Notes: a model not told the origin generated them from the sequence alone. Positions 51,625 to 60,104 are shown, counted from the first letter of the stretch. The stretch: 64,000 nt of DNA from Bacillota bacterium (GCA_029781825.1 JAKOVY010000110.1:1-64000), one strand, 5' to 3'. A program made the numbers and translations.

Positions 51625-52485
51625 GTGTTGGCAGCCACCAAGGATAAGTGTAAGGGATGTTCTGCGGCCGGGCGGGATGGCTGCAACCCTGAAAATTGCA
51701 GTCTGCCGGAAAAATCACTGCGGGGCAGTCTGAACCAGATCAAGAAAGTTGTAGCGGTTATGAGCGGCAAGGGCGGAGTAGGCAAATCAACCGTTACCAG
51801 CCTCCTGGCAGTAGGGCTGAACCGGATGGGCTACAAAGTTGGAGTGCTGGATTCTGACATAACCGGACCCAGCATACCTCGGATATTTGGCATTGAGGGC
51901 GGCAACCTGCAGGCTACGGATTTTGGGGTAATGCCTCCCTTAACCGGCGGCGGAATCAAGATAATCTCAGTAAACCTTTTCCTGCCCCGCGAGGACGACC
52001 CGGTTATCTGGAGAGGGCCCTTGTTGGCGGGCATGGTAAAGCAGTTCTGGGAGGAGACTGACTGGCGGGAATTGGATTATCTCCTGGTGGATCTGCCGCC
52101 GGGCACTGGTGATGTGCCTCTTACAGTAATGCAGTCACTTCCTTTGGACGGGATTGTGATGGTTTCCGCTCCCCAGGAACTGGTTCTTATGGTCGTAAAA
52201 AAGGCGGTTAAAATGGCCAACAAGTTAGGCATTCCTATTTTGGGGATGGTTGAGAATATGAGTTATGCCCGTTGCCCTCATTGCAACGAGAAGTTGGAGT
52301 TGTTTGGCGCCTCCCATGCTCGGGAGGTGGCAGATCAGATGAACATTCCCCTTTTGGGGCAGATTCCTTGGGATCCTCAGCTTAATCGTTTGATGGACCA
52401 GGGGAAAATTGAGGAGTACATGGATGATGAGGTCGCCCAATTGAGTGCGGAATTGGCGAGGAGGTTGCCCCTGGAACAGGTGTAA
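51625..52485 (+). CDS. Mrp/NBP35 family ATPase
   Basis: A 286-residue P-loop ATPase. The deviant Walker A is MSGKGGVGKSTVTSLLAV (Lys in the first GKG), followed by VLDSDITGPSIPRIFG and LLVDLPPGTGDVPLTVMQ. A Cys-rich N-terminus (CKGCSAAGRDGCNPENC) and CPHCNEKL near residue 214 are suited to cluster binding. This family carries and transfers Fe-S clusters. The next operon encodes SufC-SufB, which fits. Start is GTG 51625 or TTG 51628. Confidence 0.92.
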   Translation: MLAATKDKCKGCSAAGRDGCNPENCSLPEKSLRGSLNQIKKVVAVMSGKGGVGKSTVTSLLAVGLNRMGYKVGVLDSDITGPSIPRIFGIEGGNLQATDFGVMPPLTGGGIKIISVNLFLPREDDPVIWRGPLLAGMVKQFWEETDWRELDYLLVDLPPGTGDVPLTVMQSLPLDGIVMVSAPQELVLMVVKKAVKMANKLGIPILGMVENMSYARCPHCNEKLELFGASHAREVADQMNIPLLGQIPWDPQLNRLMDQGKIEEYMDDEVAQLSAELARRLPLEQV

Positions 52486-52523
52486 CGGCCATGTTATTAA
52501 GGGCGTTTTTGCTCGACTACTGG

Positions 52524-52553
52524 AAGGCGGGATGTGATTCATACCGCCTTTTG
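52524..52553 (+). terminator. Terminator after the Mrp gene
   Basis: AAGGCGG (52524-52530) pairs with CCGCCTT (52544-52550), followed by TTTT with the stem end. Confidence 0.75.
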
Positions 52554-52739
52554 CATTACAGTTGCAGAAGTTTATTTGTGATATGGCATTGTCCTAAAGT
52601 GCCGACATTTCATGGAGCAAAAACAATGGCGTGTTTCAAGCGGATATTAGGACAGAGAGTGCTTGCCTAACCTGCCAAGAATATATATGTTGTTGGGTGC
52701 AACTGCTTTTATGTACTTCTGTATAAGGTTATAATCTAA

Positions 52740-52768
52740 TTGACGCGAGCATAGCCGATACTTATATG
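52740..52768 (+). promoter_or_regulatory. Candidate suf promoter
   Basis: TTGACG (52740-52745), a 17-base spacer and TATATG (52763-52768) make a moderate sigma-A promoter. A TATAAT just upstream (52730-52735) has a poor -35. Confidence 0.4.
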
Positions 52769-52847
52769 CCTCATTAATTGAGCGAATAGTTTTGATGTAG
52801 TGCACCCCTGGTATTATGTCATCGGCATGTTGAAGGGAGGATAATAT

Positions 52848-53609
52848 ATGCTTGTACTTAAAGATATTTGGCTCAGCCTTAACGGTACCAACGGCGATAC
52901 TAAAGAGATATTGAGGAATATCAACCTTACCTTTGAAAGTGGGAAGCTGTATGCCATAACCGGCCCCAATGGGGGCGGCAAGACCTCAATTGCCAAGGTG
53001 ATAATGGGAATCTACCAGCCCACCCGGGGACAGATATTTTTTAATGGTGAAGATATAACCCACCTGAGCATTACTGAAAGAGCGCGCAGGGGATTGGCTT
53101 ATGCTTTTCAGCAGCCCCCGCGGTTCAAGGGAGTATATATTGAGGAGATTATGCGCATAGCCAATCCGAATATAGATGAGATGGGAATACGTTCCTATCT
53201 CAGAGACGTGGGCCTTTGTCCGGAAGACTACATCGGCCGGGACCTGGGTCCCAGCTTGAGCGGCGGAGAAACCAAACGCCTGGAGGTTGCGCATCTACTG
53301 GCAAAGGATGCATTGCTTACCATATTTGATGAACCTGAAGCCGGAGTTGACCTGTGGACCATTCAGAAGCTTATTAGTTTAATCATAAAGAGGCACCGGG
53401 AAAATCAAGGGAACACCATGGTGATTATTTCACACCATGAGCAGTTTCTGCCGATATGTGACGAGATCATCCTCGTAGCCGACGGTGAGGTTCAGGAAAA
53501 GGGGCCGGCAGCCACCGTGTGGCCGTTAATCAGGGACGATATCATATGCAACTGCGGTATTCGGAACGAGTGCGGGGGTGGAATGATTGAAGCTCAGCAG
53601 TATAGATAG
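52848..53609 (+). CDS. sufC: Fe-S cluster assembly ATPase SufC
   Basis: A 253-residue ABC-type ATPase. Walker A is TGPNGGGKTSIAKVI, the signature is PSLSGGETKRLEVAHLL, Walker B is LLTIFDEPEAGVDLW, and the switch His is in MVIISHHEQF. It pairs with SufB-type scaffold proteins rather than a membrane channel. An unusual feature is the C-terminal Cys cluster CNCGIRNECGG. Only sufB follows, with no SufD, SufS or SufU, as in the minimal SmsCB systems of anaerobes. Start is ATG behind GGGAGGATAAT. Confidence 0.9.
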   Translation: MLVLKDIWLSLNGTNGDTKEILRNINLTFESGKLYAITGPNGGGKTSIAKVIMGIYQPTRGQIFFNGEDITHLSITERARRGLAYAFQQPPRFKGVYIEEIMRIANPNIDEMGIRSYLRDVGLCPEDYIGRDLGPSLSGGETKRLEVAHLLAKDALLTIFDEPEAGVDLWTIQKLISLIIKRHRENQGNTMVIISHHEQFLPICDEIILVADGEVQEKGPAATVWPLIRDDIICNCGIRNECGGGMIEAQQYR

Positions 53610-54510
53610 CCAGCTGCTGAAGGCGGTGGCCGACCTCCACGGCATACCCAGGGGAGCCTTCAATATAAGGAAGGATGGGGAGGGACTGCTCCGGCAGTCA
53701 TCCGCCAACATTGAGATTGTTCCCAAGCAAGACAAACCCGGCATCGATATCATTGTTAAACCAGGAACCAAAAATGAGTCGGTGCATATTCCAGTAATTT
53801 TAACCAAGACCGGTTTGAAAGACTTGGTCTACAATACCTTTATTATCGGGGAAGAAGCCGATGTGACTATAATTGCCGGCTGCGGCATTCATAATCAGGG
53901 CGACCAGGATTCTCAGCATGACGGAATCCATGAATTCATAGTCAAGAGCGGAGCTTCCCTGAAGTATGTTGAAAAGCATTACGGGCAGGGTGACGGACAG
54001 GGCAAGCGGGTGTTGAACCCCACTACCATCGTGACCATTGAGAAAGGCGCATACGCCGAGATGGAGATGGTGCAGATCAGGGGAGTCGACGACACCATCC
54101 GCACCACCGAAGCTTTCATTCATGACAACGGTGGACTGAAGATAGTGGAGAGGCTTTTGACCGACGGCCGACAAAAGGCAGTGTCCAATGTGACTATCCA
54201 CCTAATTGGAGCAGATTCATCAGGTCAGGTTTTGTCACGGTCAGTGGCTCAAGACGAGTCCCATCAGGTATTTCGTGCCTCCCTGGTGGGCAAGAATCGC
54301 TGCAACGGACATGTGGAGTGTGACTCGATTATCATGGGCAGCGCCCAGATAAGAGCTGTACCCGAATTGAATGCAGAGAGTGCAGAAGCGGTGCTGACCC
54401 ATGAAGCGGCTATCGGCAGAATAGCCGGTGACCAGCTGATCAAGCTCATGACTCTGGGACTGGATGAAAAGGAAGCCATTGATACAATTCTGGCAGGATT
54501 CCTGCGCTAG
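53587..54510 (+). CDS. sufB: Fe-S cluster assembly scaffold SufB/SufD-like
   Basis: A 307-residue protein, much shorter than the 400-plus residues of proteobacterial SufB, matching the short form found with minimal SufC. The beta-helix core is visible as DVTIIAGCGIHNQGDQDSQHDGIHEF, YAEMEMVQIRG and VSNVTIHLIGADS; the C-terminal helical part ends LTHEAAIGRIAGDQLIKLMTLGL. It scaffolds cluster assembly with SufC. The TTG start lies 23 bases inside the sufC end, so expression is coupled. Confidence 0.9.
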   Translation: MKLSSIDSQLLKAVADLHGIPRGAFNIRKDGEGLLRQSSANIEIVPKQDKPGIDIIVKPGTKNESVHIPVILTKTGLKDLVYNTFIIGEEADVTIIAGCGIHNQGDQDSQHDGIHEFIVKSGASLKYVEKHYGQGDGQGKRVLNPTTIVTIEKGAYAEMEMVQIRGVDDTIRTTEAFIHDNGGLKIVERLLTDGRQKAVSNVTIHLIGADSSGQVLSRSVAQDESHQVFRASLVGKNRCNGHVECDSIIMGSAQIRAVPELNAESAEAVLTHEAAIGRIAGDQLIKLMTLGLDEKEAIDTILAGFLR

Positions 54511-54540
54511 TTCGGGTGGTGGAGTACTATTAATCTCTCG

Positions 54541-55425
54541 TTGTTCAAGACTTATGTCAAAGTAGTTGAGAACCGGAATCTTTCCCGTACCGCCGAGGAG
54601 CTTAATCTTTCCCAACCGGCGGTCAGCAAGCAGATACAGGCTCTGGAAGAGATATATGGAGTGCTGCTTCTGGAAAGATCCGGCCGCAAGTTGAAGACTA
54701 CCCCGGCCGGTGAGGCTCTCTATAACTGCGCCCAGGAGATCCTTAGAGCATTGGAAAAGACGGATCAGATTATGGAGGAGTTATCGGAGAGCCGCAGGGG
54801 GAGATTGATGCTGGGTGCCAGTACCATACCCGGACAGTATATTCTGCCCCAGTACTTAAAGAGTTTTAAGGACAGGAACCCCAATGTCAACATCTTGATG
54901 AAGATTGCGGACACCGAGAGCATCTACAGACAAGTAGCCGAGAGAGAATTGGATCTGGGGGTGGTAGGCGCCTGGATACCCAACAGCAAAGTGGACGGCT
55001 TCAAATGGATGGAGGACGAACTTATAGTCCTTGTTTCAGCACATCATCACCTGGCGGGTCGCAGCGAGGTTGACCCGAAAGAACTCATTGCGGAGAAGTG
55101 GGTCTTCCGGGAAAAGGGTTCGGGGACCCGAATGGCCACTGAGGATATGCTGGCCGATTTGGGGATACGAGCGGCGGACCTCGACATACAGGTGGAGGTG
55201 GGCAGCACCGAAGCAGTGGTGTCCGCGGTGGAAGCCCAACTGGGTCTGGCTTTGGTTTCCCGGTATGTAGCCTCGCAATGGACCCGGAATGATAAGTTGG
55301 TGGCTCTTCCGATTGCCGGAGGAACCGCCAAACGAGATATATATGTTATTTATCCCCGACAGAAAAACCGCCGCCGTACAGTCGACAATTTCCTCGATTT
55401 TCTCAAAACAAATCCTGCACTGTAA
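54541..55425 (+). CDS. LysR family transcriptional regulator
   Basis: A protein of 294 residues as drawn. The N-terminal helix-turn-helix is LSRTAEELNLSQPAVSKQIQALE, followed by a periplasmic-binding-like effector domain (about 90-290). The sequence resembles the selenium- or cysteine-metabolism associated CysL group. TTG 54541 is far (16 bases) from the nearest ribosome site, GGTGGAG. Four codons earlier an ATT (54529) would read I/M-N-L-S-L-F-K, a typical LysR N-terminus, five bases after that site, so translation may start at ATT. It follows sufB by 30 bases and may regulate or be co-transcribed with the suf pair. Confidence 0.9.
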   Translation: MFKTYVKVVENRNLSRTAEELNLSQPAVSKQIQALEEIYGVLLLERSGRKLKTTPAGEALYNCAQEILRALEKTDQIMEELSESRRGRLMLGASTIPGQYILPQYLKSFKDRNPNVNILMKIADTESIYRQVAERELDLGVVGAWIPNSKVDGFKWMEDELIVLVSAHHHLAGRSEVDPKELIAEKWVFREKGSGTRMATEDMLADLGIRAADLDIQVEVGSTEAVVSAVEAQLGLALVSRYVASQWTRNDKLVALPIAGGTAKRDIYVIYPRQKNRRRTVDNFLDFLKTNPAL

Positions 55426-55608
55426 ACACCTTCCTAATAGGCATGCTCTGTGCCGGTTCGCATACGTAAAAATAACACTTGTTTTTTTCCCGGTATTTTG
55501 TTAGAAATATAATCTAAGTGCTATGTTCAGCGCAGGCTTTCTTTTTTAAGGAGAGCCAATGTCTAGTATCAATCCGGATGGGAACTATTATAGGGAGGAG
55601 GTTATACT

Positions 55609-56718
55609 TTGGCCGTAATTGGGATGAAGGAGGCCAAAAAACTGCAACAGACCTACGGCACCCCTCTAATGGTTGTATTCAGGAGGGAGATCGAGGACCG
55701 ATTCCAAATGCTGAACGATTATCTTCCCCAGGTGCAACCGTACTACGCTGTCAAAGCCAACCCCGATCCCGGCGTGCTTGACATCATAAAAAGCTGTAAT
55801 CCGTACTTTGATGTGTGTTCCAATGCGGAGATCGAACTGGTAAAAAGCAGGGGGGTTGATGGAGGAAACCTGATTCACACCCATCCCATTAAGAAAGAGC
55901 AAGATATCAAATTCGCGCTGGAACAGGGTATTAGCTGGTTTGTATTCGATAACGAGTACGAGCTGAATAAGTTTACAAATTACCGGGGACAGGTTAACCT
56001 GCTGCTCCGGGTCAGTTTCCCCAATCCCGACTGTGTTGTCAACCTTTCCTATAAATTTGGGGTTGATCCGGAACAGGCTGTAGATTTGGCCTTGAAAGCC
56101 AGGGACATGGGACTGGATGTAAAAGGGCTTTGTTTTCATGTTGGCTCACAGAGCCTTAACCCGTATAAGTACGTGGATGCTATCGCTGAATGCCGCCGCA
56201 TATTCAATCTGCTGGCTTTAAAGGGAATGATTCTGGAGGTACTGGATATCGGGGGAGGGTTTCCGGCCGAGTACGTTGAGAACATTATTCCGGTCAGGAA
56301 TTTCTTCCGACCCATAGCAGAGGCATTAAACCGCTTCTTCCCCAATGTAAGAATTATTGCCGAACCGGGGCGTTTCCTGGTGGCGAATGCAGTAAACCTG
56401 ATTCTGACAGTCATCGGCAAGTCCAAACGGGCCAACGTCTGGTGGTACTATGTGGATGACGGTCTTTACGGTTCGTTCTCCGGCAAGGTATTTGACCACT
56501 GCGATTACCCGCTGCTGGCGGAACGCCAGGGAGAAAGGGAGCAGTGTATTGTTGCTGGTCCAACTTGTGACTCTTTTGATATAATTTATCAAAATTCAAG
56601 TCTGCCCCGGCTGGAGATTGGCGACATGTTGGTGGTCCCCGCTATGGGAGCCTACACCGGTTGCAGCGCCACCAACTTCAACGGACTTCCTCCGGCCAAA
56701 ACAATAGTTATCGATTAG
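55609..56718 (+). CDS. PLP-dependent ornithine/lysine-type decarboxylase
   Basis: A 369-residue fold-III (alanine racemase-like) decarboxylase. The PLP lysine is in YYAVKANPDPGVL, the phosphate-binding Gly motif is DIGGGFPAEY, FHVGSQS is typical of the ODC branch, and the active-site Cys is in GPTCDSFDIIYQ. The C-terminus reads GAYTGCSATNFNG. These features mark ornithine or lysine decarboxylase rather than diaminopimelate decarboxylase. Start is TTG behind GGGAGGAGG. It lies 33 bases before speE, forming a polyamine operon. Confidence 0.93.
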   Translation: MAVIGMKEAKKLQQTYGTPLMVVFRREIEDRFQMLNDYLPQVQPYYAVKANPDPGVLDIIKSCNPYFDVCSNAEIELVKSRGVDGGNLIHTHPIKKEQDIKFALEQGISWFVFDNEYELNKFTNYRGQVNLLLRVSFPNPDCVVNLSYKFGVDPEQAVDLALKARDMGLDVKGLCFHVGSQSLNPYKYVDAIAECRRIFNLLALKGMILEVLDIGGGFPAEYVENIIPVRNFFRPIAEALNRFFPNVRIIAEPGRFLVANAVNLILTVIGKSKRANVWWYYVDDGLYGSFSGKVFDHCDYPLLAERQGEREQCIVAGPTCDSFDIIYQNSSLPRLEIGDMLVVPAMGAYTGCSATNFNGLPPAKTIVID

Positions 56719-56751
56719 AGTGCAAATGCTAATGAAAGGGGAGTAAGTTCA

Positions 56752-57633
56752 ATGTCCGGTGACATAATCCGTGAGGAATCGATGACGGATCTGTGGAATG
56801 TATGGTTCAGCGAGCTGCACCAGAACAGAGTAGGGCTGACAATCAAAGTTAAACGCCTTCTTTACAGCGGTGAAAGTCCTTTTCAGAGGATAGACATCCT
56901 GGACACCTACGAGTTTGGCAAGATGCTGGTGCTGTATGGTTCCATCATGATTACCGAGAAAGACGAGTTCATTTATCACGAGATGCTGGGACACGTGCCT
57001 CTTTTTACGCATCCTAATCCCAAACAGGTTCTGGTCATCGGCGGCGGTGATGGAGGAACAGTCCGGGAGACCCTCAAGCATCCCGAGGTCGAACGAGTAA
57101 CCATGGTGGAAATTGACGAGTTGGTGGTTCGCAAATGCCAGGAGTTTTTCCCGGAGGTAGCTGGACAGATCAGCAATCCCAAAACCCGTCTGCTGTTTGC
57201 TGATGGGGAGAAATTCCTCAGCTCTACGCAGGAGAAGTTTGATGTCATTCTCTGTGATGCCGCCGATCCCATTGGGCCGGCCGAGGTCCTGTTCCAGAAG
57301 AGTTTTCACCAGATGGCATACGACAGGTTGAATGATGACGGCATCTTTGTTACCCAGTCGGAGTCCCCGTATTTCCATCAGCGCACCTTTAAGAAGCTGC
57401 ATGAGAATCTGTCGCGGATATTCCCTATAGTCAGGGTTTACTGGGCTTATATCCCGACCTACCCCAGCGCGATATGGAGCTTTACGTTCTGCTCGAAAAA
57501 ATATGACCCGTTGGCTGACTTTGACCGGGAGCGTTATAACAAACTGCAGTTGGAGACCAACTACTACAATGATGAAATACACCATGCAGCCTTTGTACTC
57601 CCCAACTTCATCAGAAAACTGATTAACGGATAA
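56752..57633 (+). CDS. speE: Spermidine synthase (aminopropyltransferase)
   Basis: A 293-residue enzyme. The SAM-like binding motif is VLVIGGGDGGTVRETLKH, followed by VEIDELVVRKCQEFF and the catalytic Asp region DVILCDAADPIGPAEVLF. It transfers an aminopropyl group from decarboxylated AdoMet to putrescine or cadaverine. The needed speD (AdoMet decarboxylase) is not in this window. Start is ATG 56752 behind AAAGGGGAG. The substrate depends on whether the upstream enzyme makes putrescine or cadaverine. Confidence 0.95.
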   Translation: MSGDIIREESMTDLWNVWFSELHQNRVGLTIKVKRLLYSGESPFQRIDILDTYEFGKMLVLYGSIMITEKDEFIYHEMLGHVPLFTHPNPKQVLVIGGGDGGTVRETLKHPEVERVTMVEIDELVVRKCQEFFPEVAGQISNPKTRLLFADGEKFLSSTQEKFDVILCDAADPIGPAEVLFQKSFHQMAYDRLNDDGIFVTQSESPYFHQRTFKKLHENLSRIFPIVRVYWAYIPTYPSAIWSFTFCSKKYDPLADFDRERYNKLQLETNYYNDEIHHAAFVLPNFIRKLING

Positions 57634-57697
57634 TCTTGCCCGGCAAACAAATGAACATTTGACCGCCTGTTGGGTTACGCAAAGCATAAGTTGAGTG

Positions 57698-57779
57698 TAT
57701 AATGTCATTGGGTGGGTACACTCCCTTCAGGTTTGGTTTTTGGCCACAACCATAATACCTTAGGGATACCCACCCTTTT
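57698..57779 (+). ncRNA. Long hairpin: small RNA or speE terminator
   Basis: From 57710 to 57775 the sequence folds into one long stem: GGGTGGGTA with TACCCACCC (nine pairs), then TCCCT with AGGGA, AGGT with ACCT and GGTT with AACC, with a loop rich in GGCCAC, then TTTT. A TATAAT at 57698-57703 lies seven bases before the stem, so the hairpin could be a transcript of about 70 nt of its own. The -35 is poor. A terminator for speE is the simpler reading; about 75 bases lie between speE and the hairpin. Confidence 0.5.
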
Positions 57780-57853
57780 CAATACTCTTTTTAACCGAAT
57801 AAAGTGCTGTGAACGAAACTCTGGTCGTTCTACGAAAAAATCGGGGGCGGCTC

Positions 57854-57882
57854 TTGATATGAGCCAACCCCGGTGCTATAAT
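57854..57882 (+). promoter_or_regulatory. Promoter of the Asp-Phe-Gly tRNA operon
   Basis: TTGATA (57854-57859), 17 bases and TATAAT (57877-57882) match sigma-A consensus. The start point falls about eight bases before tRNA-Asp. Confidence 0.9.
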
Positions 57883-57896
57883 AATACTTGCGTTCT

Positions 57897-57972
57897 GGAG
57901 CCGTAGTGTAGTGGTTAACATGTCGGCCTGTCAAGCCGAAGATCGCGGGTTCAAGTCCCGTCGGCTCCGCCA
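57897..57972 (+). tRNA. tRNA-Asp (GTC)
   Basis: Acceptor GGAGCCG pairs with CGGCTCC, the anticodon loop is CTGTCAA and CCA is encoded. Confidence 0.96.
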
Positions 57973-57987
57973 TATTTTGATTAACAG

Positions 57988-58063
<76 letters not shown>

Positions 58064-58071
58064 TATAGGAT

Positions 58072-58146
58072 GCGGAAGTGGCTCAGTGGTAGAGCATCGC
58101 CTTGCCAAGGCGAGGGTCGCGAGTTCGAATCTCGTCTTCCGCTCCA
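58072..58146 (+). tRNA. tRNA-Gly (GCC)
   Basis: Acceptor GCGGAAG pairs with CTTCCGC, the anticodon loop is TTGCCAA and CCA is encoded. This tRNA can read the GGC specifier of the glyQS T-box in the same window. Confidence 0.96.
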
Positions 58147-58159
58147 GTTAAGAATTACG

Positions 58160-58183
58160 GCCGTTCGCAATGAACGGCTTTTT
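58160..58183 (+). terminator. Terminator after tRNA-Gly
   Basis: GCCGTTC (58160-58166) pairs with GAACGGC (58172-58178), followed by five T. It ends the first tRNA unit of this cluster. Confidence 0.92.
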
Positions 58184-58231
58184 ACACTTAAGCTTCAGGT
58201 ATGGCGGCAGGTCGGGCGCCAGGGGCAGTTC

Positions 58232-58260
58232 TTGACTCGCCGCGGTGCCTGGGATATAAT
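58232..58260 (+). promoter_or_regulatory. Promoter of the Cys-Leu tRNA operon
   Basis: TTGACT (58232-58237), 17 bases and TATAAT (58255-58260). The start point falls about ten bases before tRNA-Cys. Confidence 0.92.
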
Positions 58261-58277
58261 TAAGCTTGCTGAAATGA

Positions 58278-58352
58278 GGGCGGATGGCGAAGTGGAAACG
58301 CTGCGGTCTGCAAAACCGCCATTCACCGGTTCGAATCCGGTTCCGCCCTCCA
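58278..58352 (+). tRNA. tRNA-Cys (GCA)
   Basis: Acceptor GGGCGGA pairs with TCCGCCC, the anticodon loop is CTGCAAA and CCA is encoded. Confidence 0.95.
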
Positions 58353-58375
58353 TTTTTGTATTCTGCATAAGACGT

Positions 58376-58464
58376 GCCCGGGTGGCGGAACAGGCAGACG
58401 CAACGGACTTAAAATCCGTCGGCCGGTGACGGCCGTGCCGGTTCGAGTCCGGCCCCGGGCACCA
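58376..58464 (+). tRNA. tRNA-Leu (TAA)
   Basis: Acceptor GCCCGGG pairs with CCCGGGC, the anticodon loop is CTTAAAA, and a long variable arm (CGGCCGG...GGCCG) marks class II. CCA is encoded. Confidence 0.96.
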
Positions 58465-58483
58465 GTAAAAGAAAAAAGGGAAT

Positions 58484-58506
58484 ACCGCCCGTGGAGGCGG
58501 TTTTTT
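58484..58506 (+). terminator. Terminator after tRNA-Leu
   Basis: ACCGCC (58484-58489) pairs with GGCGGT (58496-58501), followed by five more T. Confidence 0.9.
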
Positions 58507-58902
58507 GTTCAGATTTCAGGTGGTCGCTCCATCCCCCCAGCTTTTCTTGAATCCAATTCTGCGCATTCTACCTGCTCTCCCTCAATAGTGCACATTTTAT
58601 CGCGCGATTTGCAGCTTATTTTCCGGGTCCGGCGTGGAATGAGGCGGCATTCGGATGAGCGCATGGCATCGGGAATTGCCAGGAATAATAAGATGAGGCA
58701 ATGTCTAAAGCATTTTGAGGCCCGATTCCTTCCGCATGTGGGCCGCAAGAATTCGGGCCAAATCATGTTGAAAGTGCGATGCGGGGGTTTTATTTTTTGG
58801 AGAAATTTTTGGGAAAGGCTTGTTTCTGAGGAAGAATAACATTTCGCATCCTTCTCCGGGCCTCTTATCTTACCTTTCGACGCCAAGGCTGGTGCCGCCA
58901 GT
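58507..58902. other. Gene-poor stretch upstream of the mannose locus
   Basis: About 400 bases with no supported gene. Open frames here lack ribosome sites and family features. The stretch ends at the strong promoter of the manC unit. Confidence 0.5.
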
Positions 58903-58931
58903 TTGACTGATATATGCTGGGCGTTTATAAT
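58903..58931 (+). promoter_or_regulatory. Promoter of the manC operon
   Basis: TTGACT (58903-58908), a 17-base spacer and TATAAT (58926-58931). The likely start near 58938 leaves a leader of about 63 bases before the manC start. Confidence 0.88.
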
Positions 58932-59000
58932 TCATATTAACACTCCTGCATAACACCCGATTAGCCCAAGTAAAGTCACAATTAAAGAGAGGTGATATTC

Positions 59001-60077
59001 GTGGTTTATGCTGTGATTCTGGCCGGCGGCACAGGTGAACGGTTTTGGCCATTGTCTAGGCAGGACAACCCCAAGCAGTTCCTGCGCCTCTTCGGAGAGC
59101 AGACCATGCTGCAGCAGACGGTGTCACGAGTGGCAGATTTGGTTGAACCGGATCATATCTATGTGGTGACTGGACAGCAGTATCATCAGCAGGTTGTGGC
59201 TCAGCTATCACAACTCCCACTGCCGAATATCATCTGTGAACCGTTTGGTCGAGATACCGCCCCTGCCATCGGCCTGGCTGCCGAGTACATTAGTCGCCGG
59301 GACCCCGTGGGAACGATGGCGGTTCTTCCAGCCGACCATTACATATCCGATGTCCGGGGGTTTCATGAGTGCCTGGCCGCCTCCTTTGATGCCGCTGCCA
59401 GCGGGGAATGGTTGGTTACTATAGGAATCCGGCCGTCGGAACCGGCCACCGGTTATGGGTACATCCGTATGGGCAAGATCAAGGGAGAATATGCAGGCAT
59501 ACCCGTCTACCGCGCTCTGGAATTCAAAGAGAAGCCGGATATTGAGCGGGCGAGAAAGTACCTTAAGGAAGGCAACTATCTTTGGAACAGCGGAATGTTT
59601 ATATGGAGAGTGGATCTCATCAGAAGCCTTTATATGCAGTTTCTGCCCGGCGTTGCCCGGGGGCTGGAGGCTATAGGCAAGAGCCTGGATACTCCGGACC
59701 AATCGCAGGTGCTGGTGAGGGAATACCAGAGGTTCCCTCGGATATCTGTGGATTACGGCATTTTGGAGAAATGCAGCCGGGTGCTGGTGATACCAGCGCG
59801 CTTCGACTGGGATGATGTGGGCTCCTGGACCTCCTGGCAGCAGCACCAGGCGGCGGACGAGAATGGCAATGTCCATCAGGGCCAAAGGGGTGTGTTCCTT
59901 GACACCCGGAACAGCTTGATTTACTCGCCTAAGCGGATGGTGGCCACCCTGGGGGTGGAGGACCTGATAATTGTGAACACTGATGACTGTCTTTTGGTTT
60001 GTCACCAGGACCGGGCCCAGGAAGTCAAAAAGGTGGTAGAGGAGATGAAACAGGCCGGCTACCATGCGTTTTTATAA
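59001..60077 (+). CDS. manC: Mannose-1-phosphate guanylyltransferase
   Basis: A 358-residue nucleotidyltransferase that makes GDP-mannose. The N-terminal motif is VILAGGTGERFWPLSRQDNPKQF, with GRDTAPAIGLAA, AVLPADHYISD and ALEFKEKPDIERARKYL. It has no C-terminal isomerase domain, so it is the single-function short form. I choose GTG 59001, six bases after GAGAGGTG, over GTG 58992. It heads an operon with the isomerase, mutase and glycosyltransferase that make and use GDP-mannose. Confidence 0.94.
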   Translation: MVYAVILAGGTGERFWPLSRQDNPKQFLRLFGEQTMLQQTVSRVADLVEPDHIYVVTGQQYHQQVVAQLSQLPLPNIICEPFGRDTAPAIGLAAEYISRRDPVGTMAVLPADHYISDVRGFHECLAASFDAAASGEWLVTIGIRPSEPATGYGYIRMGKIKGEYAGIPVYRALEFKEKPDIERARKYLKEGNYLWNSGMFIWRVDLIRSLYMQFLPGVARGLEAIGKSLDTPDQSQVLVREYQRFPRISVDYGILEKCSRVLVIPARFDWDDVGSWTSWQQHQAADENGNVHQGQRGVFLDTRNSLIYSPKRMVATLGVEDLIIVNTDDCLLVCHQDRAQEVKKVVEEMKQAGYHAFL

Positions 60078-60104
60078 TTTACAAAGTGAAAGGGATGATA
60101 CCCA

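Larger units (their letters stand above)
52486..52847. other. Intergenic region between mrp and sufC
   Basis: These 362 bases hold the mrp terminator (52524-52553), then about 190 bases with nothing recognised, then the likely suf promoter. No gene is supported. Confidence 0.5.

Noticed and set aside
56749..57708. 319-residue minus-strand open frame covering speE
   Set aside because: speE on the plus strand has full catalytic motifs, ribosome site and operon context; the antisense frame has none.
58426..58839. 137-residue frame after tRNA-Leu
   Set aside because: It begins inside the tRNA and crosses its terminator; no protein features are seen.
59208..60065. 285-residue minus-strand open frame inside manC
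   Set aside because: It is a shadow frame of a clear mannose-1-phosphate guanylyltransferase gene.
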